Below, in pieces: positions 47,963 through 56,677 of a stretch of 64,000 nt of DNA; position 1 is the first letter of the stretch, and every line of letters begins with the position of its first letter. Where the stretch lies: the NCBI RefSeq assembly GCF_002798305.1, contig NZ_PCGR01000001.1:837925-901924 (forward strand). The letters are read 5' to 3'. Position numbers and translations under genes: made by a program. This DNA comes from Chryseomicrobium excrementi. GTDB lineage: Bacteria; Bacillota; Bacilli; Bacillales_A; Planococcaceae. A model generated the notes under the pieces. That model was not told the origin of the DNA. It searched no databases and was given only the letters and a program-made list of their open reading frames with translations.

Positions 47963-49507
47963 TTAGCCTTTTTTATATTCTACTGTATAGACATCGTGTC
48001 TGCGGTCTTTCAATTGTTTGACTGTTCCGTCTTGACGCTGGCGACGAAGGATCTCAAGATCCACGTCTCCGATCAGCACCATTTCCACGTTGGCTTCCGT
48101 TTCACCGACAATACCATCGCGGGCGAACTCAAAGTCAGAAGGTGCATAGATAGCAGACTGAGCATACTGGATATCCATGTTTTCCGTTTGAGGCAAGTTC
48201 CCGATAGTTCCGGAAATGACCGTATAGATCTGATTTTCTACAGCACGCGCCTGAGCGCAATATTTCACACGCAAGTAGCCTTGGCGATCTTCCGTACAGA
48301 ACGGTGTGAAGATGATGTTAGCTCCCATATCTGTAGCAATTCGTGCAAGTTCAGGGAACTCAATATCATAACAGATCTGAATTGCAATCTTTCCACAATC
48401 TGTATCAAATACGCGGACAGAATCCCCCGCGCTGATGCCCCACCATTTGCGTTCATTTGGTGTGATATGGATTTTGTACTGCTTATCGATGGAACCGTCT
48501 CGGTGGAACAAATAGGCGATGTTGTAAATCTCATCGTTTTCTTCTTTCACAAAGTGCGAGCCGGCAATGATGTTGATGTTGTACCGTACTGATAAGTCAC
48601 TGAACAGCTCCATATACTGCGGTGTGTATTCTGTTAGTCTGCGGACTGCTTGAGAAGGTGACGGCTCTTCTAAGAAAGACATCAACTGTGTTGTGAAAAT
48701 CTCAGGGAACACGACAAAATCAGACTGTGCGTCTGACGCCACGTCGACAAAATATTCTACTTGGTTAGCGAATTCTTCGAACGAGTTGATTTTGCGCATC
48801 ATGTACTGAACTACGCAGATTCGAACTGGATAGCTTGTTCGGAAATGGCGTTTTGATAGTGGGATGTAGTCCACGTTGTTCCATTCCATAAGCGTTGCAA
48901 ATTTACCCGATGCTTTATCATCTGGTAAATAGTTTGGATTGATCCGCATTAAAGTAAAGCCGTTCATCAACTGGAATGTCAGTACCGGGTCATAGATTTT
49001 GTGACGTGACACAGCTGTCACATATTCACGAGGAGACATTTCATCCGAATATTTATGATAGTTCGGAATGCGGCCACCAATGATGATGGATTTCAGATTG
49101 TATTGTCTTGCAATATCTTTTCTTCCTTCATACAGTCGTTGGCCCACTTTCATCCGGCGGTAATCCGGGTGCACCATGACTTCAATCCCGTACAAGTTAT
49201 AGCCGTCCGGATTGTGGTTCGTGATGTAGCCACCATCCGTGACATCAGACCAGGAATGACGGTCGTCGTACTCATCAAAGTTGATGATCAGACTTGAACA
49301 AGATCCAATGACTTTGCCATCTAGTTCAGCCACGAGTTGCCCGTCTGGGAACACTGTCAAGTGGCTTCGTAAATGTTCCACTTTCCACGGCTCCATACCT
49401 GGGAATGACAAGCGCTGCATCTCTAAAATCGAATCTATATCAGCAAATGTCATCGGTCGGATGATCATATGCTTTTCAAATTGGGTGGAATCGAATTCTT
49501 CTTTCAC
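47963..49507 (-). CDS. yhcX: GNAT acetyltransferase-nitrilase fusion protein YhcX
   Basis: 514 aa. The N-terminal GNAT domain (about residues 10-200; HPDYRRMKVGQRLYEGRKDIA near 113-133 is the acetyl-CoA loop) is fused to a C-terminal carbon-nitrogen hydrolase domain (about 228-495) with the triad E in VVFPEIFTTQ near 263, K in HITPNERKWWG near 340 region and C in IAIQICYDIEFPELARIATD near 380. The hydrolase acts on amides or nitriles; the substrate is unknown. Start codon is GTG with GAAGGAGGGG 7-8 bases upstream. Same domain fusion and neighbours as B. subtilis YhcX. Confidence 0.93.
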   Translation of the reverse strand: MKEEFDSTQFEKHMIIRPMTFADIDSILEMQRLSFPGMEPWKVEHLRSHLTVFPDGQLVAELDGKVIGSCSSLIINFDEYDDRHSWSDVTDGGYITNHNPDGYNLYGIEVMVHPDYRRMKVGQRLYEGRKDIARQYNLKSIIIGGRIPNYHKYSDEMSPREYVTAVSRHKIYDPVLTFQLMNGFTLMRINPNYLPDDKASGKFATLMEWNNVDYIPLSKRHFRTSYPVRICVVQYMMRKINSFEEFANQVEYFVDVASDAQSDFVVFPEIFTTQLMSFLEEPSPSQAVRRLTEYTPQYMELFSDLSVRYNINIIAGSHFVKEENDEIYNIAYLFHRDGSIDKQYKIHITPNERKWWGISAGDSVRVFDTDCGKIAIQICYDIEFPELARIATDMGANIIFTPFCTEDRQGYLRVKYCAQARAVENQIYTVISGTIGNLPQTENMDIQYAQSAIYAPSDFEFARDGIVGETEANVEMVLIGDVDLEILRRQRQDGTVKQLKDRRHDVYTVEYKKG

Positions 49508-49634
49508 ACAAACCCCTCCTTCAAGACGTTATCCCTCATTATACCTTGTTGTGGAAGAGGTTGAAAATAATTTACTTGATTCTGTCTATTGTCTATACTT
49601 GAAGAGAAACTGCTCCTGAAAGGACTATCTATGT

Positions 49635-50066
49635 ATGACTAAAAAGACAGAAAACGGGTTACTCGGTATTTTCGGGCTCGCACTGGTCGCTACACTTGGT
49701 TCTCTTTATTTTTCTGAGATTCGTGGGTATGAACCATGCGAACTTTGTTGGTATCAACGCATTTTGATGTATCCTATTGTATTGATTTCAGGTATCGCTA
49801 TTTACCAAAAGAATGCAAGAATCGCTTTGACGACACTGGTCTTCTCTTCTATTGGAGCGTTGACGAGCGGCTATCACTACGCCATTCAAAAAATTGATTT
49901 CTTTGGGGAACAAGCTCCTGCTTGCGGCGTTGTCTCCTGTACAGGCGAATACATCAATTATCTCGGATTTATCACAATTCCATTTTTAGCCTTAGTGGCA
50001 TTCATCGGAATTGCTACCATCAGTTTTATTCTTGTAAAACACAACAAGGAGGACAAAACAGCATGA
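49635..50066 (+). CDS. bdbC: Disulfide bond formation protein BdbC (DsbB family)
   Basis: 143 aa with four TM helices (about residues 9-27, 42-58, 66-84, 113-135). It has the two redox pairs of DsbB relatives: CELCWYQR near 37-44 and C..C in PACGVVSCTGEY near 96-107. It reoxidises a thiol-disulfide oxidoreductase outside the membrane using quinone. GAAAGGAC lies upstream. The stop overlaps the start of the thioredoxin-like gene (ATGA), so the pair is an operon. Confidence 0.92.
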   Translation: MTKKTENGLLGIFGLALVATLGSLYFSEIRGYEPCELCWYQRILMYPIVLISGIAIYQKNARIALTTLVFSSIGALTSGYHYAIQKIDFFGEQAPACGVVSCTGEYINYLGFITIPFLALVAFIGIATISFILVKHNKEDKTA

Positions 50067-50533
50067 AAAAATTACTGATTTTCGGCGGTGTGATCGTCGC
50101 TGCATTTGTACTGATCATCGTCTTAACGAACCTATCCAATCAAGAAAAACTAGCTAATAATCCATACGACACGGAAGACTTATCGCAGTCTACGATTGAT
50201 TTGATTGATGATGAGAACTATCAAAACATCATCTTGCCAGATGAACTACAAGAAAAACTAGACAACAAAGAATCGGTGACGGTCTATTTCTTTAGTCCAG
50301 AATGTAGTTTCTGTAAAGAAATGACTCCAGTCTTGATGCCTCTTGCGGATCAAGAGGACGTGGAAATCTTCCAGTACAACTTACTTGAATATCCACAAGG
50401 CGGAGCGGACTTTAACATCCAATCGACTCCAACCCTTATCCACTTCAATGAAGGCGTTGAAGAAATGCGTGCTACTGGAGCGATTCCAGAAGCGGATATC
50501 TTGCGCTTCTTTGATGAAGTTGTAAAAAACTAA
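50063..50533 (+). CDS. Membrane-anchored thioredoxin-like protein
   Basis: 156 aa. A single N-terminal TM/signal anchor (residues 3-23) and an extracellular thioredoxin fold with the redox motif FFSPECSFCKEMTPVL near 74-89 (CSFC) and the cis-proline in QSTPTLIHF near 119. Probably the partner of BdbC, introducing or exchanging disulfides in secreted proteins (BdbA-like role). AAGGAGGAC lies at the right distance before the ATG at 50063. A longer in-frame reading from 49922 is within bdbC and implausible. Confidence 0.87.
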   Translation: MKKLLIFGGVIVAAFVLIIVLTNLSNQEKLANNPYDTEDLSQSTIDLIDDENYQNIILPDELQEKLDNKESVTVYFFSPECSFCKEMTPVLMPLADQEDVEIFQYNLLEYPQGGADFNIQSTPTLIHFNEGVEEMRATGAIPEADILRFFDEVVKN

Positions 50534-50552
50534 GTGCCCGAAGGAGTTCTCT

Positions 50553-51401
50553 ATGAAGTTTCTTGTAAAAATTAAAAGCCCAGGTGTACTTACCATTGAA
50601 GAGCTGCTGAAGGATAATTGGCAGCTTGGGAAGAAGACCATCCATAACTTGCGTATGCAAAAGGCATTCCAAACACCTGAAGGCGTTCCGCTCGATTGGA
50701 GTCAGCCTTTGCAAGCAGAACAGCTGCTTCATATTCGATTTGAAGAGGAAGCGTCTCAGTACTTCCCAAATCCAAAAGTGCCTGTCCAGCCGTTTTACGA
50801 AGATGAGCACTTACTTATCGTCGGCAAGCCTGCTGGTGTGAAGACCCATCCGAACGACGTGACGGAAACCGCGACGCTGATGAACGGTGTATTTCACTAT
50901 CTAGATTCTAAAGGCCATTCGTACGCTGAACACGTTCACCGTCTAGATGAAGGCACTAGTGGGCTTGTCCTGGTTGCGAAGCATCCGATAGCTAAAAACT
51001 TACTCGATAGAATGCTTGAGAAAAAGCAGATCGTCCGGACGTATGAAGCGATTGTAGAAGGCGCTGTGAAGAAGGACCACGGTACGATCAAAGCGGCCAT
51101 CGCCTCGGATCGTCATCAGCCTACTCGCCGTCGTGTTTCACAGACAGGACAGACAGCCATTACTCATTATCAAGTAGTTGGGCGTAATCCTCAAATTACG
51201 AAAGTTCACGTATTACTCGAGACAGGTCGCACGCATCAGATCCGTGTCCATATGGCGCATATCGGCCACCCGATCGTAGGAGACACATTATACGGAGCTA
51301 GAGCGGTCAAAGCTCCTCATTACGCACTGCAAGCCTTCCGTATCCAGTTCCGCCATCCACTGACAGGTGAACTGGTGAATGTCGAAATTCCAAGAACCTA
51401 A
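50553..51401 (+). CDS. yhcT: RluA family pseudouridine synthase (YhcT-like)
   Basis: 282 aa. An N-terminal S4-like region (about residues 12-60), then the RluA core with the catalytic HRLDEGTSGLVLVAKH near 130-145 (Asp in HRLD), LLIVGKPAGVKTHP, and LLETGRTHQIRVHMAHIGHPIVGDTLYG near 222-249. Makes pseudouridine in rRNA or tRNA; the exact site is not known. GAAGGAG precedes the ATG. It follows the thioredoxin gene by 19 bases. In B. subtilis yhcT also lies near yhcX. Confidence 0.88.
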   Translation: MKFLVKIKSPGVLTIEELLKDNWQLGKKTIHNLRMQKAFQTPEGVPLDWSQPLQAEQLLHIRFEEEASQYFPNPKVPVQPFYEDEHLLIVGKPAGVKTHPNDVTETATLMNGVFHYLDSKGHSYAEHVHRLDEGTSGLVLVAKHPIAKNLLDRMLEKKQIVRTYEAIVEGAVKKDHGTIKAAIASDRHQPTRRRVSQTGQTAITHYQVVGRNPQITKVHVLLETGRTHQIRVHMAHIGHPIVGDTLYGARAVKAPHYALQAFRIQFRHPLTGELVNVEIPRT

Positions 51402-51402
51402 A

Positions 51403-51437
51403 AAAACGCCGTTTCCATTTAAGGGACGGCGTTTTCT
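51403..51437. terminator. Bidirectional terminator
   Basis: AAAACGCCGT(T)CC and GGGACGGCGTTTT arms, A-rich left and T-rich right, between convergent genes. Confidence 0.85.
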
Positions 51438-51438
51438 A

Positions 51439-52305
51439 TTACACTTCATAAAATTCTTTATAGACTTCTTCAAGTCTGCGGTTCACAGGAGTCACTGCCT
51501 GAATCCCCACGCCATGTTCGAGTAACCATTTTAAATAGACATCAATATCAGTAGAAGGATTCGTGAGAATGCTATTCTTTTTCAATTCGTAATCATAGCC
51601 ACTTGTGAGCAAAAGTTGATCAATGTCTCCATCATACAAATACTTGATTTCAAAAGCTGTACTCTGTTCGGGGTCAAGCTTGTCGGTAATCAGATGACCA
51701 TCCTTGATGAACCAGATCTTGCTTGTGAGATCCTCTAAAATATCCAAATTGTGTGTAGAGACGACAATGCTGATTCCCTGCCCATGCAGTGTACGAATCA
51801 ACTGCTTCAACTCAATTGTACTTGTTGGATCCAACCCATTGAATGGTTCATCCATTAAGATGATTGCCGGCTTTGTGAGAATACTGAGTGCTATCAATAA
51901 ATGTTGTCTCATTCCGTACGAATAAGATTTCACCGGTTGATTCACATACGACCGAATCCCAATCAGCTCAATTACTGCATCAATCTCGGAAGTTGGAATC
52001 TCATAAATCGTTGCAACAAAAGCAAGATGATCGTATCCACTCAATTGCATGTACAGATAGTTATCACTAGGAAGAAAGGAAATGTACTTGAAATAGTTCG
52101 AATCCGTTGGATGATAGCCATTCAGAGTAACCTGCCCTTTTTCTATCTCTTCAAGTCCTAAAATAGAGCGCATCAGAGTAGACTTTCCTGCCCCGTTTGG
52201 CCCAACTAATCCTATAAGCTCCCCTTTTTCAATGGTGAACGAAATTCCCTTCAAAACAGGTTTTGTCTTATACTTCTTCTCAAGATTTACCACTGTCAGT
52301 TCCAT
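51439..52305 (-). CDS. ABC transporter ATP-binding protein
   Basis: 288 aa. Walker A GLVGPNGAGKSTLMRSILG near residues 34-52, Q-loop, signature YSYGMRQHLLIALSIL near 126-141 (lacks the usual LSGGQ), Walker B ILMDEPFNGLDP and H-loop STHNLD. A C-terminal domain of about 70 residues follows. ABC-2-type exporter ATPase partner of the large permease; the ATG overlaps the permease stop (TGATG). Substrate unknown; the arrangement resembles bacteriocin-immunity or multidrug ABC-2 pairs. Confidence 0.88.
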   Translation of the reverse strand: MELTVVNLEKKYKTKPVLKGISFTIEKGELIGLVGPNGAGKSTLMRSILGLEEIEKGQVTLNGYHPTDSNYFKYISFLPSDNYLYMQLSGYDHLAFVATIYEIPTSEIDAVIELIGIRSYVNQPVKSYSYGMRQHLLIALSILTKPAIILMDEPFNGLDPTSTIELKQLIRTLHGQGISIVVSTHNLDILEDLTSKIWFIKDGHLITDKLDPEQSTAFEIKYLYDGDIDQLLLTSGYDYELKKNSILTNPSTDIDVYLKWLLEHGVGIQAVTPVNRRLEEVYKEFYEV

Positions 52306-54779
52306 CAAGATACCGCCCTTCTTTTCACGAAAAATCCTGTGATGAACAAAACACTTCCTGCAACAACTAGTATCCCTATTCCTGTTAGCGGTGTGGCATA
52401 CTGTGAGGCCGCTTCAATCGTTTTCCAGCCATCGACTACTCGCCAAGTGTCAAAATAAATGAACGGATTCCACCACTTAACTGTTTGTGTTCCTGTCCAG
52501 TATCCTATTATGACCACAACTAGCGTTAAAACGACGGTGACATAGTAATTTTTCAAAAGTTTCCCTATGAACGTAAAGAGACCGTTTAAAAAGAATAGCT
52601 GAGCAAAAGCTAAAGCAATCGCAGTTAAGATTAATGTTCCAAGACCTGTAAATGAGAAATAAGCTTGGTCATGAAACGCATAAAAATCAGTTTCGGCTAG
52701 TCTTTCAATCGAATAAACAGGTATTGGATAAGCAGACTCACCAAAACCACCAATCAATGTGGCGATACAAAATACTATACCACCCACTAGTAGCAGTAAA
52801 GCTGCTGCGGAAAGTAAATTATAGATCCATTTAGTAGTATAAACCGACTGAAAAGATAGCGGCTTTGTTGAGAGAAAACTGATGGTAGACTGTGGCGTTC
52901 GCTCTTCTGAAACTGCTGTCCACAGAAACGCGACAAACGCAAAAAGTATAAGCCCCATCATATTCCATTCAAAAAATTTGTATAGCATGAATTGGCTACT
53001 TGAATCGTATTTTTGATTTTGATTTTGAAGGTATTGAGAGCTAGCTGCTAATTCAGCATCTTCCTCAAGCTCCGGATCATCAAAATGCGACACCCAGTAA
53101 ACGCCATACGGCCACGAATCGATTCCAGAGCTTTTGAGAATCGTTCGTTGTTCTTCTGATGCCATGCTTGAAACCGTCCAAGTGCCTTGCTCTAGATCTT
53201 TATAAGACCCTCCACTGTGCTTTGATTCAAGATCATTGAAAAGTTGAGGGAAGTTTTCTTCGTAGATGAGGCGTCTTAACTCCTCGAACTCGTCATACTG
53301 TTCGTTCAAAACATCTAAGAAATCTAGAAAAAAATCTTCTTCGTATTCACCTGGTTCACGATTCAACTTTTCATCGTTTTGTCGCATTATTTCAATCTCA
53401 ACTGCAAGGTTTTCATGATTGAGTTCTGTATTCGTTATCTGTTTTGTTATGAACTTCTGTTTTTCATCTATTAGATTTAAAGCAATTCTCGGTAGTGCTT
53501 GCACTTGATTTTGAATGAAGAAAAATACACCAAGTTGGGTTATCAAAACAAGCGCTATAGTAATCGCAATATGGCGCTTTCTCTTCTTTTTTCGATATTC
53601 AAACTGTAACAGCTGCCATTTTGGATAAAATGAGCGTTCTTTAAGGTTTGAAGAGGACACTGGAAGCTTTACACTTATGGATTTACTCGAACCAATAAAG
53701 TACAATACTCCTAATGTGAGGAGTGTTGTAACTAGTCCCATCACTCCTAAGTAAACAAGATATGTATTGGTGATAAAGAAGTCTCCTGCAGTAAAACCAA
53801 GAAGATGCAAGGGATTTGCGAGTTGAAATCCAAAAAAACTATACACGAGATAAGAAAGGGAGAGCGCCATTACTAAAATTACTGCAAATGAACCGACTGA
53901 TGCTTTTTGTTTCATAAAGGAAGTAAAGAGAAGTAGTACTAGTGTCATGAAAATCAACCAACTTAAAGGTTTGAAGAGTAGCAATTTCCACACGGGAATA
54001 AAGACTAATTCTGTACCACGTAACACTTCTACCGGATAATGAATACTTTCCCAGTTCCCTGAAAGTAGAACAGGTGCACTAGCCAATAAAACACCTATAA
54101 TTACATATAGCATTACGGAACCGAATAATAAGAGTAAATAGCTAGAGTAAATGGATCTACTAGACAATGATTGTAATTTCAAGAAATCCACTATACGGTT
54201 TTCTCGGTCAATAGTGTAGCGATAGCTAAAAATAACTAAGAATAAAAATAACGTAATCGGATTAAAGAGAATTTCAAAAACTTGTTTTGTGAAAAGAGCA
54301 GAATTATATGGTGTTTTCTCTTCTAGGTAGGGTAATTCATTTTCAAGTAAGAGAATTGCTTTATTCTTCTCGTGATTTTCATCAGATCTTCCCATATAGA
54401 AAATCGGTTTCAGCTCGATAAACTTCGAATATTCTTCGTAAAATGTAATTTGGTTTTTGGAAATATCTAAATTTCCTTCCTCCAGTTTCTTTCGAATCAT
54501 TAGCAAAGCTTCTTCTTTTTTAGCTAGAGGTTCGAGCGATTTAATTTCGTTTTCTGAAGCTCCAATATCCTCATTTTTCGCTGTAATCGTTGTCAAAAGC
54601 AACTCGACATTCTCTAACTTATTCTCTGTAGATTCCTTTAACTGGTTTACAGTAGTTTCAGCTTGCGATTGATTATATAAAAATAATGAGCATACAAATG
54701 CAATCATCAAAATGAAAATTATTGGTATCCACTTTGTTTTCAACCAGTCTTTCATCATAAACTTAACAACGTGCTTCAT
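52305..54779 (-). CDS. Large ABC-2 type transporter permease
   Basis: 824 aa from the ATG at 54779, chosen because AGAAGGGGG is 6-7 bases upstream; the longer reading has no RBS. It consists of two similar halves, each starting with a TM helix and an extracellular helical, acidic domain of about 130-150 residues, followed by five or six TM helices (TMs at about 13-33, 180-380, then 425-445 and 600-815). Thus the usual two ABC-2 permease copies seem fused in one chain. Partner of the ATPase at 51439. No substrate clue. High Leu/Ile content and many acidic residues in the outer domains. Confidence 0.8.
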   Translation of the reverse strand: MKHVVKFMMKDWLKTKWIPIIFILMIAFVCSLFLYNQSQAETTVNQLKESTENKLENVELLLTTITAKNEDIGASENEIKSLEPLAKKEEALLMIRKKLEEGNLDISKNQITFYEEYSKFIELKPIFYMGRSDENHEKNKAILLLENELPYLEEKTPYNSALFTKQVFEILFNPITLFLFLVIFSYRYTIDRENRIVDFLKLQSLSSRSIYSSYLLLLFGSVMLYVIIGVLLASAPVLLSGNWESIHYPVEVLRGTELVFIPVWKLLLFKPLSWLIFMTLVLLLFTSFMKQKASVGSFAVILVMALSLSYLVYSFFGFQLANPLHLLGFTAGDFFITNTYLVYLGVMGLVTTLLTLGVLYFIGSSKSISVKLPVSSSNLKERSFYPKWQLLQFEYRKKKRKRHIAITIALVLITQLGVFFFIQNQVQALPRIALNLIDEKQKFITKQITNTELNHENLAVEIEIMRQNDEKLNREPGEYEEDFFLDFLDVLNEQYDEFEELRRLIYEENFPQLFNDLESKHSGGSYKDLEQGTWTVSSMASEEQRTILKSSGIDSWPYGVYWVSHFDDPELEEDAELAASSQYLQNQNQKYDSSSQFMLYKFFEWNMMGLILFAFVAFLWTAVSEERTPQSTISFLSTKPLSFQSVYTTKWIYNLLSAAALLLLVGGIVFCIATLIGGFGESAYPIPVYSIERLAETDFYAFHDQAYFSFTGLGTLILTAIALAFAQLFFLNGLFTFIGKLLKNYYVTVVLTLVVVIIGYWTGTQTVKWWNPFIYFDTWRVVDGWKTIEAASQYATPLTGIGILVVAGSVLFITGFFVKRRAVS

Positions 54780-54865
54780 ATAAGCCCCCTTCTCAACATT
54801 CCCTCTTTTTCCTTTTTTTTCATCTATTGTTAATGATATCTGAACAATCTTGCATCTACAAGACA

Positions 54866-54897
54866 AAAAAAAACCACTCAAAATAATTTGAGTGGTA
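54866..54897 (-). terminator. Intrinsic terminator of the aldo-keto reductase gene
   Basis: ACCACTCAAA and TTTGAGTGGT arms, with nine T following on the minus strand. It insulates the ABC operon from the gene behind it. Confidence 0.85.
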
Positions 54898-54907
54898 TCT
54901 ATCTTTA

Positions 54908-55744
54908 TTAAAAATCAAAATGGAAGTTGTCAGGATCTTTGCCGACACGTTCATTACGGTTCAATGCATCAATAATCCGCATATCTTCTGCAGAGAGCTC
55001 AAAATCATAGACATCTGCATTTTCTTCGATACGATGAGGCTTTACGGACTTCGGTATGACAACCAAATCTCCTTGTAAGTGCCAACGAATGATGATCTGC
55101 GCCGTCGACTTTCCGTGTTTTTCGGCCAAACGAACGAGACTTGGTTCTTCTAAAAGGCGTCCACGTGACAAAGGCGACCAGCTCGTCACAGCAATGTTGT
55201 GCTCTTTACAGAACTCACGCAGCTCAAACTGAGCAAGGCGCGGGTGACACTCTACTTGATTCATCATAGGCGCAACATTCGCGGTTGCCATGATTTTCTC
55301 TAAGTGATGTGCATGGTGATTGGAGACGCCCGTTGCACGGAGTAGCTTCTCGTCGTATAAACGCTCAATTGCTCGGTAAGTATCTACATAGGTCTCTTCA
55401 ACCGGCCAATGTGTAAGATAAAGATCTAAATAGTCCATGTTCAATAACTTCAAGGATTTCTCAAAAGCACGTAAAGTTTGGTCATATCCTTGGTCTGAGT
55501 TCCAGACTTTTGTCGTGACAAAGATTTCAGAGCGATCGATACCCGCATGGCGAACCGCTTCTCCTACCTCTTGTTCGTTGTCATATAAAGATGCCGTGTC
55601 GATGTGGCGATATCCACTTTTTAGTGCATGTGAGATAGCTTGTAGCGCTTCATCTCGGTCTGTCATTTTGTAGACGCCTAGACCTAAGCGTGGAATCTCT
55701 ATGCCGTTTTGTAATGTCTTTGTTGATTGTAATGATAGTTCCAC
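54908..55744 (-). CDS. Aldo-keto reductase (YvgN/YtbE type)
   Basis: 278 aa NADPH-dependent oxidoreductase. TIM-barrel motifs: GYRHIDTASLYDNEQEVGEA near residues 43-62 with Asp and Tyr of the tetrad, Lys in FVTTKVWNSDQGYD near 77, His in LYLTHWPVE near 110, and the NADPH motif VVIPKSVKPHRIEEN near 233-247. Probably detoxifies aldehydes or methylglyoxal. GTG at 55744 has GGAG 8 bases upstream, so I prefer it over the GTG three codons earlier, which abuts the GAGGA. It follows a 59-aa gene whose stop codon lies in this RBS. Confidence 0.88.
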   Translation of the reverse strand: MELSLQSTKTLQNGIEIPRLGLGVYKMTDRDEALQAISHALKSGYRHIDTASLYDNEQEVGEAVRHAGIDRSEIFVTTKVWNSDQGYDQTLRAFEKSLKLLNMDYLDLYLTHWPVEETYVDTYRAIERLYDEKLLRATGVSNHHAHHLEKIMATANVAPMMNQVECHPRLAQFELREFCKEHNIAVTSWSPLSRGRLLEEPSLVRLAEKHGKSTAQIIIRWHLQGDLVVIPKSVKPHRIEENADVYDFELSAEDMRIIDALNRNERVGKDPDNFHFDF

Positions 55745-55749
55745 TGATG

Positions 55750-55929
55750 TCACTCCTCGCGTTTTTGTATCTCTGGTGATTTGTCGTGTTGGCTTGGATC
55801 TGCGACACGCTCATCTTGAGATAGTTCTCGCTCATCACGTAATTTCTCCATCTGCTTGCCGAGCTGTTTTACTTCTTCCATGTTGGATGCCATAGAGCCG
55901 TTTTCTTTAGATGTGTTTTCTTTCGTCAT
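55750..55929 (-). CDS. Small hydrophilic protein, 59 aa, unknown
   Basis: ATG at 55929 with AAAGGAGGAGAC 6-7 bases upstream, one of the best RBSs in the window. The product is very charged (MTKENTSKENGSMASNMEEV, KQLGKQMEKLRDERELSQDE, then ADPSQHDKSPEIQKREE) and probably disordered or a single helix. It ends six bases before the aldo-keto reductase start, so the two are an operon. The composition recalls small stress or spore-associated hydrophilic proteins, but I recognise no family. Confidence 0.7.
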   Translation of the reverse strand: MTKENTSKENGSMASNMEEVKQLGKQMEKLRDERELSQDERVADPSQHDKSPEIQKREE

Positions 55930-56064
55930 GTGTCGTCTCCTCCTTTTTCTATCATGTTAGCCCAATTGACGTCATTTTGCCATAAATAGCCGAACGCTGG
56001 CGTTTCTTTTTTGTTTTTATTCCTGTATACTGAAAGCAGACTATTAAGCTAGGAGGCACAACCC

Positions 56065-56163
56065 ATGAAATTACTTTTAATCCTCGGTGTATGTGTAGCA
56101 TTCCTTTCTGCAATCTTTACTGCAGGCTATGATGATAAACCAGGTTCAACAACACAAAAATAA
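56065..56163 (+). CDS. Small membrane or secreted peptide, 32 aa
   Basis: ATG at 56065 with CTAGGAGGCAC 7 bases upstream. MKLLLILGVCVAFLSAIFTA is a hydrophobic segment that looks like a signal or membrane anchor, followed by a short polar tail (GYDDKPGSTTQK). A TATACT word about 35 bases upstream may be its -10 element. A terminator follows immediately. Unknown function; unit structure (promoter, RBS, ORF, terminator) supports a real gene. Confidence 0.65.
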   Translation: MKLLLILGVCVAFLSAIFTAGYDDKPGSTTQK

Positions 56164-56171
56164 GTGAAAGA

Positions 56172-56205
56172 AGGACAGCCCCTATTTGGGAGGCTGTCCT
56201 TTTTT
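56172..56205. terminator. Bidirectional terminator between the 32-aa gene and trmL
   Basis: AAGGACAGCC(CC) and (GG)AGGCTGTCCTT arms around 56172-56200, T-run on the right, A-rich left flank. Confidence 0.85.
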
Positions 56206-56677
56206 AATGCAGTCCTGGGTAGTTCTGCTGACGCAATGCTTCATATGCCAGAATAGCCGCTGTGTTCGACAGATTTAATGAACGAATATTATCGTTCATC
56301 GGAATCCGAAGCGCTCGGTCTGGATGTGCTTCTCGAAACTCGACTGGAAGACCTGTTGTTTCACGTCCAAAAATGAAGAAGTAGTCTTTATCTGAATCGC
56401 TAAAATCAAAGTCTGTATGAGGTTTTGAACCAAATTTCGTCAGCAAGAAGAATTCTCCTTGCGGATACGCACTAACAAATTCTTCAAGTGACTCGTGATA
56501 CGTGATGTCGACATGCTCCCAATAATCAAGGCCTGCTCGCTTCAACATTTTGTCGTCTGTTGAAAATCCGAGAGGTTTAATCAAGTGCAGTTTGACACCT
56601 GTTCCTGCGCACGTTCGCGCAATGTTTCCTGTATTTGCAGGAATCTGTGGTTGATAAAGTACGATATGGATGGCCAT
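56204..56677 (-). CDS. trmL: tRNA (cytidine(34)-2'-O)-methyltransferase TrmL
   Basis: 157-aa SPOUT methyltransferase that 2'-O-methylates C34 or U34 of leucine tRNAs. Typical start MAIHIVLYQPQIPANTGNIA, then RTCAGTGVKLHLIKPLGFS, FIFGRETTGLPVEF near residues 99-112, and the knot motif IRSLNLSNTAAILAYEALRQ near 129-148. Full length. Its ATG overlaps the queG stop codon (TAATG), so two tRNA-modification genes form one operon. Confidence 0.95.
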   Translation of the reverse strand: MAIHIVLYQPQIPANTGNIARTCAGTGVKLHLIKPLGFSTDDKMLKRAGLDYWEHVDITYHESLEEFVSAYPQGEFFLLTKFGSKPHTDFDFSDSDKDYFFIFGRETTGLPVEFREAHPDRALRIPMNDNIRSLNLSNTAAILAYEALRQQNYPGLH

